From the NCBI GenBank assembly GCA_965222175.1, contig OZ244938.1, forward strand, positions 2,232,001 to 2,296,000: a DNA stretch of 64,000 bases. The letters run 5' to 3'. This DNA is from NORP240 sp965222175 (lineage in GTDB: Bacteria; Pseudomonadota; Gammaproteobacteria; Pseudomonadales; Pseudohongiellaceae). The first letter of the stretch is position 1. Each line of letters opens with the position of its first letter. The translations under genes and the position numbers were made by a program. A model generated the notes under the pieces. The model saw only the letters and a list, made by a program, of their open reading frames with translations, made no database searches and was not told the DNA's origin. This document shows, one piece after another, positions 54,358 to 63,476 of this stretch.

Positions 54358-54687
54358 ATGATGAATCATCTGGCAGCTGAAATTTCGACCTGGTACCAGG
54401 ACCTGAGCACTGGTGCAATCTTCGAAGTAGTAGCGATAGATGAGGACCAGGGTACCATCGAGTACCAGCACGTCGACGGTGAGGTTGGTGAATTCGATCT
54501 CGCCGGTTGGCGTCAGCTCCCGCTACTCAAGGCAGAGGCGCCGGAGGACTGGCGCTCCCCCTACGAACTGAACAAGGAAGACAGCCTGACATCCGACCAG
54601 GCCATTATTCCGGAAAACTGGTCAGGCGCTCTGACCAATCTGGAACCGGAGCTTCTTGATTTCGGTGACGATTTCCAGGTGCTTTAG
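54358..54687 (+). CDS. Small conserved hypothetical protein
   Basis: About 109 residues from ATG 54358, or one fewer from the adjacent ATG 54361; AAGGAG (54347-54352) supports both. The protein begins with ISTWYQDLSTGAIFEVVAIDEDQGTIEYQHVDGEVGEFDLAGW, a likely small beta-barrel, and ends in an acidic tail (LEPELLDFGDDFQVL). It has no signal peptide, membrane segment or catalytic motif. It lies alone between nagZ (divergent) and lexA. I do not recognise a function. The strong ribosome-binding site and acidic, soluble composition support a real gene. Confidence 0.8.
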   Translation: MMNHLAAEISTWYQDLSTGAIFEVVAIDEDQGTIEYQHVDGEVGEFDLAGWRQLPLLKAEAPEDWRSPYELNKEDSLTSDQAIIPENWSGALTNLEPELLDFGDDFQVL

Positions 54688-54815
54688 GGCCTGTTCACAC
54701 TAACACGCCCCGGTTCAGCTTTTTCACGATCTCCGGGGTAATCGCTCAAGTTCAGTTTCTTTCGCGCATTACCCCGGGTGGTGGCTCAGCTTGAAAGCTG
54801 GTTTTGTGGTCGGGA

Positions 54816-54906
54816 GTGATGCCGCGTTCCAATGCTGAGGGACGCAGTCGCACATCCCTTCGGCATCCCTGCCTCGAACGTCCTCAGCTTCGAAACCCGG
54901 CATCAC
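54816..54906. repeat. 91-nt imperfect palindrome upstream of lexA
   Basis: The outer arms are GTGATGCCG (54816-54824) and CGGCATCAC (54898-54906). The inner arms, GCTGAGGGACG (54834-54844) and CGTCCTCAGC (54879-54888), pair with one bulged G. The loop includes two GGGAT-type copies. It fills part of the 380-base gap between the small hypothetical gene and lexA. It may be a REP-like intergenic element or a transcript-end structure, though no T run follows. Confidence 0.5.
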
Positions 54907-55008
54907 CCTAATGCACCGCAGTGTATTTCCAACCTGAGCAATCACCCGATCTCAACTTCACTCGCCAGACTCCGCGGCAACGAAGCAACCGGCAGACTAT
55001 CAAGAAGT

Positions 55009-55037
55009 TTGTTTGCCGGCAGATAACTGTATATAAT
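55009..55037 (+). promoter_or_regulatory. Predicted lexA promoter
   Basis: A perfect -10 box TATAAT (55032-55037) lies inside the SOS box, with a weak -35 TTGTTT (55009-55014) at 17 bases. The overlap means bound LexA would block RNA polymerase directly, the usual design for lexA autorepression. Confidence 0.7.
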
Positions 55038-55042
55038 TACAG
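55027..55042. promoter_or_regulatory. LexA-binding SOS box
   Basis: CTGT-N8-ACAG with central ATATAATT, a perfect match to the gammaproteobacterial consensus, 26 bases upstream of the lexA start codon. It indicates autoregulation of lexA. Confidence 0.93.
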
Positions 55043-55068
55043 GTATTCGCCGCAGCCGGGGTGCTGAC

Positions 55069-55677
55069 ATGATCAAGCTGACCCAACGACAGCAGGAAAT
55101 CCTCGATTTCATCAAGGACTACCTTGAGGAAACCGGATTTCCTCCCACCCGCTCGGAAATTGCCGGGAAAATGGGCTTCAAATCCCCCAATGCGGCGGAA
55201 GAGCACCTGCGTGCCCTCGCCCGCAAAGGTGCCATCGAGATGACGCCCGGTACTTCACGGGGAATACGGCTGCCTGCCGCGGAACATTCCGGCCTGCCCA
55301 TCGTCGGCCAGGTTGCTGCCGGCAGCCCGATCCTGGCGGAAGAATCCATTGCCGATTATTGTGATATTCCACCAGACATGTTTTCACCCCGTGCCGACTA
55401 CCTGTTGACGGTTAAAGGCATCAGCATGATTGACGCGGGGATATTCGAGGGAGATCTGCTTGCCGTGCACAAAACCACCCGGGCCAATAACGGTGACATC
55501 GTGGTGGCCCGCCTCGGTGAGGAAGTCACCGTCAAGCGCCTGCAGACCACCAGAAGCCAGCACCGGATCAACCTGGTGGCGGAAAACGTCGATTTTGCGC
55601 CGATCCAGGTAGACCTGCGCAATCAGCCTTTTGATATTGAAGGCATCAGTGTGGGGGTGATCCGCACGCGGCTGTGA
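55069..55677 (+). CDS. lexA: SOS-response repressor LexA
   Basis: The protein has 202 residues, the same as E. coli LexA, with the key residues at the same numbers: cleavage site Ala84-Gly85 in QVAAGSP, catalytic Ser119 in GISM and Lys156 in VTVKRL. The N-terminal winged helix is LTQRQQEILDFIKDYLEETG followed by TRSEIAGKMGFKSPNAAEEHL. It represses DNA-damage genes and is inactivated by RecA-stimulated self-cleavage. GGGGTG precedes the ATG, and a perfect SOS box overlaps its promoter. No sulA follows it here, unlike in Pseudomonas; topA converges from the other side. Confidence 0.98.
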   Translation: MIKLTQRQQEILDFIKDYLEETGFPPTRSEIAGKMGFKSPNAAEEHLRALARKGAIEMTPGTSRGIRLPAAEHSGLPIVGQVAAGSPILAEESIADYCDIPPDMFSPRADYLLTVKGISMIDAGIFEGDLLAVHKTTRANNGDIVVARLGEEVTVKRLQTTRSQHRINLVAENVDFAPIQVDLRNQPFDIEGISVGVIRTRL

Positions 55678-55690
55678 GCGGATAAACGAC

Positions 55691-55723
55691 AGCCGGAGAC
55701 ACCCCGTCGGCTTTGTTATTTTT
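55691..55723 (+). terminator. Terminator between lexA and topA
   Basis: AGCCG (55691-55695) pairs with CGGCT (55708-55712) around a 12-base loop, followed by TTTGTTATTTTT. It is oriented for lexA, and the T run touches the topA stop codon. The stem is short, so efficiency is uncertain. Confidence 0.65.
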
Positions 55724-58430
55724 AAGCCTTTGTTGTGCTCTTACCCTTGGCCTTGCCTTTAGCCGTCCTCTTGCCCTTGGCTTTTTTCCTGGCGGGGCTT
55801 TTCTTTTCCGGCTTGCTGACTACCCAGCTGCCTTCTTTATAGAACGCTTTCCAGCCGGTGGCCTTTTTATCCACCTCGGACTGCACGTACTGTTCGCGGG
55901 TCTTCCGCGAAAACCTGACAACAGTCTTGTTGCCCTGGTCATCCTCGGTTGGCGCTTTCATGAGGTAGGCGTACTTGGGATCGATTTCATCCTTGTGGGA
56001 AAGCAGTTCTTCTACCAGTGGCGCACGGGTTTCCCGGTTACGGGGAAACTTGCTTGCCGCCAGGAACAATCCCGAAGCCCCATCACGGAGAATGTAGTGG
56101 TCATCGACATTCTCGCACTCCAGTTCCGGCATCGGCACCGGGTCCATTTTCGGCGGTGCCGGCTGTCCGTTGCGTAGCAGTTTGCGGGTGTTCTTGCAGG
56201 AGTCGCTGGTACAGCCGAAATACTTGCCAAAGCGACCGGTTTTCAGCTGCATCTCCGCGCCACACTTATCGCATTCGATTACCGGACCGTCATAGCCACG
56301 AATCTTGAATTTACCTTCCTCGACTTCGTAGCCCGAGCAATCAGGATTGTTTCCACAGACATGCAGCTTGCGGTTCTCGTCAATCAGGTAGGCGTCCATG
56401 GCGGTACCGCATTTTTTGCAGCGATGCTTATGGCGAAGCTGTTCACTTTCCTTTTCCTCCGCTTCCTCCACGTTATCCGTGCGGATAGCCTCGTCACCCG
56501 GAGTCAGGTTGATGGTTGACTTGCAGCGTTCCTTGGGCGGCAGAGAATAGCCTGAACAGCCTAGAAAAACGCCGGTGGATGCCGTGCGGATCTGCATGTT
56601 GCGACCACACTGTGGACAGGGAATATCGGTATCCGTCGGGTTATTGGTTCGCATGCCATTTTCTTCGGACTGCGCCTTTTCCAGTTGCCGGGTAAACCCC
56701 TCGTAGAATTCATCCAGCAGATCCTTCCAGCTGCGCTTGCCGTTGGCCACGTCGTCAAGGGCGTCTTCCATGCGCGCTGTAAAGTCGTAATCCATTAGCT
56801 CGGTGAAACTCTCCAGCAGCCGCTCCGAAACAATATCGCCCATCTTCAGGGCGTGAAAGCGCTTGTTTTCGAGCTTCACGTAGCCACGGTCCTGAATGGT
56901 CGAGATAATAGCCGCGTAGGTCGAAGGCCTGCCGATGTCGCGTTTTTCCAGTTCTTTTACCAGGCTGGCCTCGGTGTAACGGGGCGGCGGTTTGGTAAAA
57001 TGCTGCTGTGGATCGATTTTCTGCAGTTGCAGGACATCGCCGACGTCCAGTGCCGGCAGGACGACGTCATCTTCCTTGCTCTGCATGACCCGCAGGTAAC
57101 CGTCGAATTTCATGATGCGTCCCTTGGCACGCAACTCGAACTGCTCTGCCCCGATAGTGAGCGTGGAGCTCAGGTACTCGGCACGGGGCATCTGGCAGGC
57201 CAGGAAAAACTGCCAGATCAACTTGTAAAGACGCTCGGCATCCCTTTCCATGTTCTGCAGTCGCTCAGCCGTAACGGCGACATCCGTGGGTCGGATAGCT
57301 TCGTGGGCCTCCTGCGCTCCTTCCCTGGAACTGTAAAGCACCGGTTGCTTCGGCAGGTAACGATCACCGAAGGTTTTCTCAATATAGTCCCGGGCCATGC
57401 CGATGGCGTCGCCACTCAGGTGCGTGGAATCGGTACGCATGTAGGTAATGTATCCCGCTTCGTACAGACGCTGGGCCATCATCATGGTTTTCTTGACGCC
57501 GAAGCCAAGCCTGGTGCTGGCTGCCTGCTGCAGCGTCGACGTAATGAGCGGAGGACGTGGTTTCGACGAGGTGGGCTTGTCATCCCGCTGCCTGACTTCA
57601 TAACTCGCCGACTTGAGTACCGCCAGGGCCAGATCGGTTTCTTCCTTGCTGGACGGCCTGAAATTCTTACCCGCTTCCTTGACAACCTGACAGCGCAGGG
57701 ATTCTTCATTGACGGCCTGCAGGTCGGTAAATACCTCCCAGTATTCCTCCGGTACGAACGCTCGTATTTCCTGTTCGCGCTCTACCACCAGGCGCACGGC
57801 CACCGACTGGACGCGCCCGGCGGACAGGCCGCGGGCCACTTTCGCCCACAACAGCGGTGACACCATGAAGCCCACCACGCGATCGAGAAAACGCCTGGCC
57901 TGCTGGGCTTCCACGTATTTCATGTCCAGTTCGCCGGGTTCGGCAAAGGCATCCTGGATGGCGCGCTTGGTGATTTCATTGAACACCACCCGCTTGTACC
58001 GCTCCGGTTCACCGCCGATGGCTTCCTTCAGGTGCCAGGCGATGGCTTCCCCTTCGCGGTCAAGGTCCGTCGCGAGATAGACACGGTCCGCCGACCTGGC
58101 GAGTTTTTTTAGTTCGCTGACTACTTTTTCCTTGCCCGGCAGGATTTCATAATTGGCGCGCCAGCCATGCTCGGGATCAATGCCCATGCGCTTTACCAGC
58201 TGTTCCCGCTGTTTGCGCTTTTTGTGTGCGATTTTTTCCTTGGCACTCAATTTTCGCGTGGCAGCCGCCGCCGCTGCCCGGGCCTTCGGATCGGCCGGCC
58301 GGGAACTGCCGGACGTCGGCAGATCGCGGATATGACCGACGCTGGACTTGACGATGAACTCTGGCCCCAGGTACTTGTTGATGGTTTTCGCTTTGGCGGG
58401 GGATTCGACGATGACCAGAGATTTTGACAT
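55722..58430 (-). CDS. topA: DNA topoisomerase I
   Basis: From ATG 58430 the protein has 902 residues; an in-frame start 20 codons earlier adds nothing typical of the family. It relaxes negative supercoils through a 5'-phosphotyrosine. The Toprim domain begins SKSLVIVESPAKAKTINKYLG and has LATDLDREGEAIAWHL with the metal-binding D-x-D-x-E. The active-site Tyr is in GYITYMRTDSTHLS. Three C-terminal zinc ribbons are seen (CPQCGRNM, CKKCGTAMDAYL, CDKCGAEMQLKTG). A lysine-rich tail (ARKKAKGKRTAKGKAKGK) probably binds DNA or RNA polymerase. An extra basic insert, rich in Lys and Arg, sits between residues 45 and 85. Confidence 0.97.
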   Translation of the reverse strand: MSKSLVIVESPAKAKTINKYLGPEFIVKSSVGHIRDLPTSGSSRPADPKARAAAAAATRKLSAKEKIAHKKRKQREQLVKRMGIDPEHGWRANYEILPGKEKVVSELKKLARSADRVYLATDLDREGEAIAWHLKEAIGGEPERYKRVVFNEITKRAIQDAFAEPGELDMKYVEAQQARRFLDRVVGFMVSPLLWAKVARGLSAGRVQSVAVRLVVEREQEIRAFVPEEYWEVFTDLQAVNEESLRCQVVKEAGKNFRPSSKEETDLALAVLKSASYEVRQRDDKPTSSKPRPPLITSTLQQAASTRLGFGVKKTMMMAQRLYEAGYITYMRTDSTHLSGDAIGMARDYIEKTFGDRYLPKQPVLYSSREGAQEAHEAIRPTDVAVTAERLQNMERDAERLYKLIWQFFLACQMPRAEYLSSTLTIGAEQFELRAKGRIMKFDGYLRVMQSKEDDVVLPALDVGDVLQLQKIDPQQHFTKPPPRYTEASLVKELEKRDIGRPSTYAAIISTIQDRGYVKLENKRFHALKMGDIVSERLLESFTELMDYDFTARMEDALDDVANGKRSWKDLLDEFYEGFTRQLEKAQSEENGMRTNNPTDTDIPCPQCGRNMQIRTASTGVFLGCSGYSLPPKERCKSTINLTPGDEAIRTDNVEEAEEKESEQLRHKHRCKKCGTAMDAYLIDENRKLHVCGNNPDCSGYEVEEGKFKIRGYDGPVIECDKCGAEMQLKTGRFGKYFGCTSDSCKNTRKLLRNGQPAPPKMDPVPMPELECENVDDHYILRDGASGLFLAASKFPRNRETRAPLVEELLSHKDEIDPKYAYLMKAPTEDDQGNKTVVRFSRKTREQYVQSEVDKKATGWKAFYKEGSWVVSKPEKKSPARKKAKGKRTAKGKAKGKSTTKA

Positions 58431-58683
58431 TGAGTTTTTGGCTTCCTTGAACTGGATTCTTGCGCTGCTGGAGAAATGCAAAGCGCACATATATAAGGGC
58501 TCAGCGAAGATGGGTCAAGTTTTTGTTGTGCAAGTCTCCCGTTGTGCCGAAGGGGATAAAGCGTCGTGCGACTGGAGGCCAATGCCGTAATTCGCGGCTT
58601 CTCCACGCCGGGTACCGGGCCCGTTCCCGGGGTTGTCTACCCTGTTTGTGCGGACCAATTACAGGTGCCTGACCACTGGCTGA

Positions 58684-59724
58684 TCATCGGGGTATGGGGA
58701 CTTCGTGTAGCCAGTCATAAGGGTCTTCCAGTTCGCCGCGCTGAATTCCGACCAGCAGGTCATACAGTTTCTGCATGACGGGCCCCACGGATTTGCCGTC
58801 GTCGTAAAACGTATGCCATTGGTCGTCGAACCAGATTTTTCCCACCGGTGACAGGACAGCCGCGGTGCCGCAGGCCGCGACTTCTTCAAAGTCGCCGAGT
58901 TCTGCACGCAGATCCACCGGGCGGGTTTCTGTCTTCATCCCCAGCTGGTCCTCAGCAAGCACCATCAACGATCTCCTGGTGATACTGGGCAGCACGGCAT
59001 CGGATTTCGGCGTTACAAAGCGGTTACCCGTCATGGCAATTATGATGTTCGCCGAACCTGCTTCATCTATGTAGCGGCGTTGGGCCGCATCAAGATACAG
59101 TGCCTCGTCCGCGCCCATGGCCTGGGCGTGGCGCGTGGCCAGCAACCCACCGGCATAGTTGGCACCAACCTTGTAATTTCCGGTGCCGTGAGGCGCGGCC
59201 CTATCGAGGTCCGATACCGCCAGTGAAATAGCGCCAAGACCATTGCCGGAATAATACGGACCCACCGGCGAGACAAAGACACGAAACTCGAATGTTTCCG
59301 CCGGACGCAGACCCAGGTTTTCACCCACGCCGATTAACAGCGGACGGATATACAGCGCCGCGCCGGAACCGTGGGGTGGTATCCAGGCGTAATTGGCACG
59401 TACAGTTTCCTCCACTGCCCTGATGAACAGTTCATCGGGCACTTCCGGCATCAGCAGGCGGGACGCGGCCTGGTTCATCCTGATGCTGTTGAGGTCCGGC
59501 CGGAACAGCAGCACCCGGCCGTCCGGAGCAGTCTGGGCCTTCATTCCCTCGAAGCATTGCTGTGCATAATGCAGGGCCGGAGCACCTTCGTGAATGGCAA
59601 TAACCTCAGATTCCACCAGTTCACCGTCCGACCAGCGTCCCTGGCTGCAGGTTGCGGTAAAGCGATAATCCGTTTTCCGGTAGCGAAAACCGAGCTCTGC
59701 CCAGTTGAGTGATTTCTTTTCCAA
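58684..59724 (-). CDS. ilvE: Branched-chain amino acid aminotransferase
   Basis: The 346-residue PLP enzyme catalyses the last step of leucine, isoleucine and valine synthesis and the first of their breakdown. It is of the longer BCAT type II: LHYAQQCFEGMKA, GSGAALYIRPLLIGVGENLGL, and the PLP lysine in GNYKVGANYAGGL. Later motifs are IDEAGSANIIIA and EVAACGTAAVLSPVG. The gene stands alone; the 253 bases toward topA and the 291 bases toward tatD contain no further gene. I see no attenuator-like leader peptide upstream. Confidence 0.96.
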   Translation of the reverse strand: MEKKSLNWAELGFRYRKTDYRFTATCSQGRWSDGELVESEVIAIHEGAPALHYAQQCFEGMKAQTAPDGRVLLFRPDLNSIRMNQAASRLLMPEVPDELFIRAVEETVRANYAWIPPHGSGAALYIRPLLIGVGENLGLRPAETFEFRVFVSPVGPYYSGNGLGAISLAVSDLDRAAPHGTGNYKVGANYAGGLLATRHAQAMGADEALYLDAAQRRYIDEAGSANIIIAMTGNRFVTPKSDAVLPSITRRSLMVLAEDQLGMKTETRPVDLRAELGDFEEVAACGTAAVLSPVGKIWFDDQWHTFYDDGKSVGPVMQKLYDLLVGIQRGELEDPYDWLHEVPIPR

Positions 59725-60015
59725 GGTATGTTCCGTTGTGCTGAGTGACTGACAAAGAACCGGGTAGCCTGCACAGGCGCCGGGAGACGGCTGATATCTG
59801 ATCGCAACCAGCTACCTGGCTGACGCGCGCGTATTATCGGTTATTGCATCGGTATTTTCCACACATGCATCCGCAAGGTGGTGTCTCGGTTAAAAAGCAC
59901 GCTGAGGGTCGGGAGTGAGGCCGGGAACCGACTTCGCTATTTTCCCGATCCGATATCTTCCACCTGGTGCCCGCCTCTTGAGCTGGCTGCTCCGGATAGA
60001 TAGAGTAGCGTCCCT

Positions 60016-60846
60016 ATGAGCGAATCCCCTGCTGCACTCATCGACATCGGTGCCAATCTCGGCCACAAGTCCTTCCAGCATGACCTGGACACGGTACTGG
60101 ACGAGGCCAGGTCTGCCGCCATCGAGCACATTATCGTTACCGGGACCGATCTCGACTCCGTCGCCCGGGCGATGCAACTGGCTCAAACCTATCCGGGTTA
60201 CCTGACCATGACCGCGGGTTTTCATCCCCATGTCGCCAGCGAGTTCGATGAGCAGGCCAGCCAGGCCGTCAGGCAGTACCTGGCCGATCCCCGGGTGGTG
60301 GCGGTGGGTGAGACCGGGCTTGATTTCAATCGCAACTATTCCCCCAGGGAACAACAGGAACAGGCTTTCAACCGCCACCTGGAGCTCGCCGCTGAATGCA
60401 ACAAACCGGTTTTCCTGCATCAGCGCGATGCCCATGACAGTTTTTACGCTATCCTGAAATCCTGCCGCTCGCAGCTTGCCGGTGGCGTGGTCCATTGTTT
60501 CACCGATACCCGTGAAGCCCTCTACGATTACCTCGACCTGGACATGTACATCGGTATTACGGGCTGGATCTGTGACGAGCGGCGGGGTCGGGAACTGCAG
60601 GACCTGGTTGCCGATGTACCGGCAAACAGGTTATTGCTGGAAACCGATGCACCTTACCTGCTGCCACGCAGCCTGAAACCCGCGCCGCAATCCCGGCGCA
60701 ACGAGCCGAAGTACCTGCTTGAAGTGCTGGCCATGGTTGCTCGCTGCACCGGCCGATCGGCGGAAAATATCGCCAGAGAGACCTCCGCCAATGCCCGTCG
60801 TCTATTCGGTCTTGAGGACATCGCGGCAGCGGATCAGCCTGGCTGA
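60016..60846 (+). CDS. tatD: TatD-family metal-dependent deoxyribonuclease
   Basis: The 276-residue protein is of the TatD proper type, starting IDIGANLGHKSFQHDLD, with metal ligands in TAGFHPHVA, VGETGLDFNRNYSP, FLHQRDAHDSF, VHCFTDTREAL, ITGWICDERRGREL and LLETDAPYLLPRSL. These are 3'-5' exonucleases acting in DNA repair and RNA or DNA turnover. Despite the name it is not part of the Tat translocase, and no tatABC genes are near. It is divergent from ilvE and converges with the glutaredoxin-like gene. Confidence 0.96.
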   Translation: MSESPAALIDIGANLGHKSFQHDLDTVLDEARSAAIEHIIVTGTDLDSVARAMQLAQTYPGYLTMTAGFHPHVASEFDEQASQAVRQYLADPRVVAVGETGLDFNRNYSPREQQEQAFNRHLELAAECNKPVFLHQRDAHDSFYAILKSCRSQLAGGVVHCFTDTREALYDYLDLDMYIGITGWICDERRGRELQDLVADVPANRLLLETDAPYLLPRSLKPAPQSRRNEPKYLLEVLAMVARCTGRSAENIARETSANARRLFGLEDIAAADQPG

Positions 60847-60895
60847 GCTGTTGCAGCGCCGGCAGAATAGAAACAACTTTATGGGTTACCTGACC

Positions 60896-61162
60896 CTAAA
60901 ATAAATCGTCCGACGCAACCGTGTCGCCGGCCAGAAACAGTCGCAGCTGTTCCAGGTCAAAGGGCCAGCCAAGCTCAGCCCCGCCGTCGGTTTTTTGCAA
61001 TACCGGAATCCGGATGCCGTAACGTTCCATCAGCTCCGGCTGATCGGCGATATCCACCGCCTGCCAGGTGAGGGGTGATCCTGCCTGTAACTCGCGGAGG
61101 AGCTCTTCCGCTTCCTCACAGAGATGACAACCCGCCGTAGTGTAAAGAATGATCGAGGTCAT
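60896..61162 (-). CDS. Glutaredoxin-family (DUF836-like) small thiol protein
   Basis: The protein has 88 residues: IILYTTAGCHLCEEAEELL, with Cys12 and Cys15 as a C-x-x-C pair at the start of a thioredoxin-fold helix, then WQAVDIADQPELMERYGIRIPVLQ with the cis-Pro typical of the fold. The substrate is unknown. It is transcribed convergently with tatD, with 49 bases between stops, and stands alone. Confidence 0.88.
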   Translation of the reverse strand: MTSIILYTTAGCHLCEEAEELLRELQAGSPLTWQAVDIADQPELMERYGIRIPVLQKTDGGAELGWPFDLEQLRLFLAGDTVASDDLF

Positions 61163-61509
61163 GATTTTTCCATGTTGCGTCTTTTTTGTGATTTTTGGTC
61201 GGGTTTTTAACGGGCTTTTATCGGGTTATCGCTATTTCCAAGGCCTGTGCGGTGTCCGGGTCTGCCTGCCGGCCAGTGTTCCCGGGTGATTTTCCCGCGA
61301 TTTCCCCGCAATTGGAATCGGCTGTCTGGCTCCCTGGTAACTTCCTGTCGTCGGAAAACCGCAGCGCGGGTTACTGACCATCGTTCGGGCCGTTCTGAAT
61401 TTCTCCGCTACACACTGGAACAAGTTGTCCCTAGACATCCCTCGGAAAACGTTTAAAATCCGGGACTTCGCGTAGAACTACCCGCATTCAAAAGATCGAG
61501 AAAAACAAT
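61163..61509. other. Intergenic region before moxR
   Basis: This 347-base stretch between the glutaredoxin-like gene and moxR must hold both of their promoters. I see no convincing gene, strong hairpin or repeat in it. Confidence 0.5.
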
Positions 61510-62469
61510 ATGAGTCACCACGAAATGATAACAGAGCTGAAAAACTGGCTTTCCCACCAGATTATTGGTCAGGAAAAACTGTTGGACCGCCTGTTGATCG
61601 CTCTGCTTGCCGATGGACACCTTCTGGTGGAAGGCGCCCCCGGACTGGCAAAGACGAAAGCTATCAAGGACTTATCCAGAGCCATCGAAGGTGACTTTCA
61701 CCGTATTCAATTCACCCCCGACCTGTTGCCCAGCGACATCACCGGTACCGAGGTATTCCGTCCCGAGGATGGTTCGTTCCGCTTTCAGCAGGGACCTATT
61801 TTCCACAACCTGGTACTGGCCGACGAAATCAACAGGGCCCCAGCCAAGGTTCAGTCCGCGTTGCTGGAGGCCATGGCCGAACACCAGGTAAGTGTGGGTC
61901 GGGAATCGTTCACGCTGCCGCCCCTGTTCATGGTGATGGCCACCCAGAACCCCATCGAACAGGAAGGCACCTACCCGCTGCCGGAAGCCCAGCTCGATCG
62001 ATTCCTTATGCACGTGACAATCGATTATCCCGCCATCGAAGCAGAGCGGGAGATTCTCCACCTGGTCCGTGACGAAGCCCAGAACAAGGTACCGGCGCCC
62101 CCCAAGATCATCGCCCAGTCGGATCTGTTCGCGGCCCGCCAGGAAATACTGGAAATGCACATGGCACCGGCAGTGGAGGAATATATCATCCAACTCATCA
62201 TGGCCACCCGAAAACCGGAGCTCTACGGCGACGAACTGGTAAAATGGCTTGAGTACGGCGCCAGTCCCCGGGGAACCATATCGCTGGATCGCTGTGCCCG
62301 GGCCCACTCCTGGATTCAGGGTCGGGATTTCGTCAGTCCCGACGACGTTCAGGAGGTCATGTTTGACGCGTTACGGCATCGGATTCTGCTCAGCTTCGAG
62401 GCGGAAGCCAGCGGAGTGACTCCCGACAAGGTCCTGGAAACTATCCGCGAACGCGTCCCCACAGCGTAA
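61510..62469 (+). CDS. moxR: MoxR-family AAA+ ATPase
   Basis: The 319-residue ATPase has Walker A VEGAPGLAKTKA, Walker B LVLADEINRAPAKVQSALLEAM, sensor 1 in FMVMATQNPIEQEGTYPLPEAQLDRF, and a C-terminal lid (YGASPRGTISLDRCARAHSWI). MoxR proteins work as chaperones that load metal or mature partners carrying VWA domains. It heads an operon with DUF58, DUF4381 and, beyond the edge, presumably VWA and tetratricopeptide genes, the usual arrangement. The gap to the DUF58 gene is 17 bases. Confidence 0.96.
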   Translation: MSHHEMITELKNWLSHQIIGQEKLLDRLLIALLADGHLLVEGAPGLAKTKAIKDLSRAIEGDFHRIQFTPDLLPSDITGTEVFRPEDGSFRFQQGPIFHNLVLADEINRAPAKVQSALLEAMAEHQVSVGRESFTLPPLFMVMATQNPIEQEGTYPLPEAQLDRFLMHVTIDYPAIEAEREILHLVRDEAQNKVPAPPKIIAQSDLFAARQEILEMHMAPAVEEYIIQLIMATRKPELYGDELVKWLEYGASPRGTISLDRCARAHSWIQGRDFVSPDDVQEVMFDALRHRILLSFEAEASGVTPDKVLETIRERVPTA

Positions 62470-62486
62470 CGCCAGGGATCGTCCTC

Positions 62487-63476
62487 ATGCCAACGGCATC
62501 GCAACTGGATCTCCATCACAGCCGCTATCAATGCAAGGGTGCGGTGGTTGAACTGGAGAACCTGCTGATTCAGCGGTACGCCGCCAAATCCCTGGAATAC
62601 TTTGCCCACACCCGGTCAATCGCCGGTATTTCCGGCTTACATCTGTCCAAGTTAAGGGGCCGCGGCATTGATTTCGAAGAATTTCGTCCCTACCAGCAGG
62701 GTGACGATATTCGTCTGATCGACTGGCGGGTTACCGCTCGAACCAGCCGACCTTTCACCAAGGTCTTCAGGGAAGAACGGGAACGCCCGGTAATCATCGC
62801 CGTGGACCAGACCACCAACATGTTTTTCGGCAGCCAGGTGGCGTTCAAGTCCGTCATCGCCGCCCAGGTTGCCGCCCTGTTCTGCTGGCTGGCCATCGAC
62901 AACGGCGACCGGGTCGGTGGTCTCGTTTTTTCAGACACCGACGCCAGCCTGGTGAGGCCAAGGCGCAGCCGCCGCTCCGCCCTGCACCTGTTGAACCATA
63001 TTTATCGGTACAACCAGCGACTCCAGGAACTGAGTAAAGGACACCTCCAGACGGAGTCAGAATCCATTGATCCCAACTTCGAGCCGGGCCTGGCCTACGC
63101 ACTGGGCCAGATTCGGCGAATCACCAAGCCGGGCAGTACCCTGTATCTCATCTCGGATTTTGCCACCCTGGATGAACGGGCATTGCAGTTCCTGTACCAG
63201 CTGTCCCGTCACAACAACGTAGTCTGTATTTTTGTCTCCGATCCGCTGGAGGAAGTGCTGCCGGTTCCGGGTTACTACGCCATCACCGACGGCAACCGGC
63301 GCGGTGCCGTCAATACCTTCAACAGCAAAGTCAGGGAGCGCTACAAGGACCAGTTTCGCGAACGCCTCGAAATGATCAACAACGAACTGGACCTGCTGCA
63401 GATTCCTCTCATTCGAATTAAAACCAACCAGCTGGCGGTCGAACAGATAAGACAATGGATTCAGCAGAATTACTAG
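62487..63476 (+). CDS. DUF58 domain protein
   Basis: The protein has 329 residues and the DUF58 signature RGRGIDFEEFRPYQQGDDIRLIDWRVTARTSRPFTKVFREERE, followed by a VWA-like fold (PVIIAVDQTTNMFFGS, GSTLYLISDFATLDE). There is no membrane segment, so it is probably cytosolic and acts with the MoxR ATPase encoded upstream. Its exact task is not known; related operons serve envelope stress or aerotolerance. Its end overlaps the next gene by 21 bases. Confidence 0.93.
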   Translation: MPTASQLDLHHSRYQCKGAVVELENLLIQRYAAKSLEYFAHTRSIAGISGLHLSKLRGRGIDFEEFRPYQQGDDIRLIDWRVTARTSRPFTKVFREERERPVIIAVDQTTNMFFGSQVAFKSVIAAQVAALFCWLAIDNGDRVGGLVFSDTDASLVRPRRSRRSALHLLNHIYRYNQRLQELSKGHLQTESESIDPNFEPGLAYALGQIRRITKPGSTLYLISDFATLDERALQFLYQLSRHNNVVCIFVSDPLEEVLPVPGYYAITDGNRRGAVNTFNSKVRERYKDQFRERLEMINNELDLLQIPLIRIKTNQLAVEQIRQWIQQNY

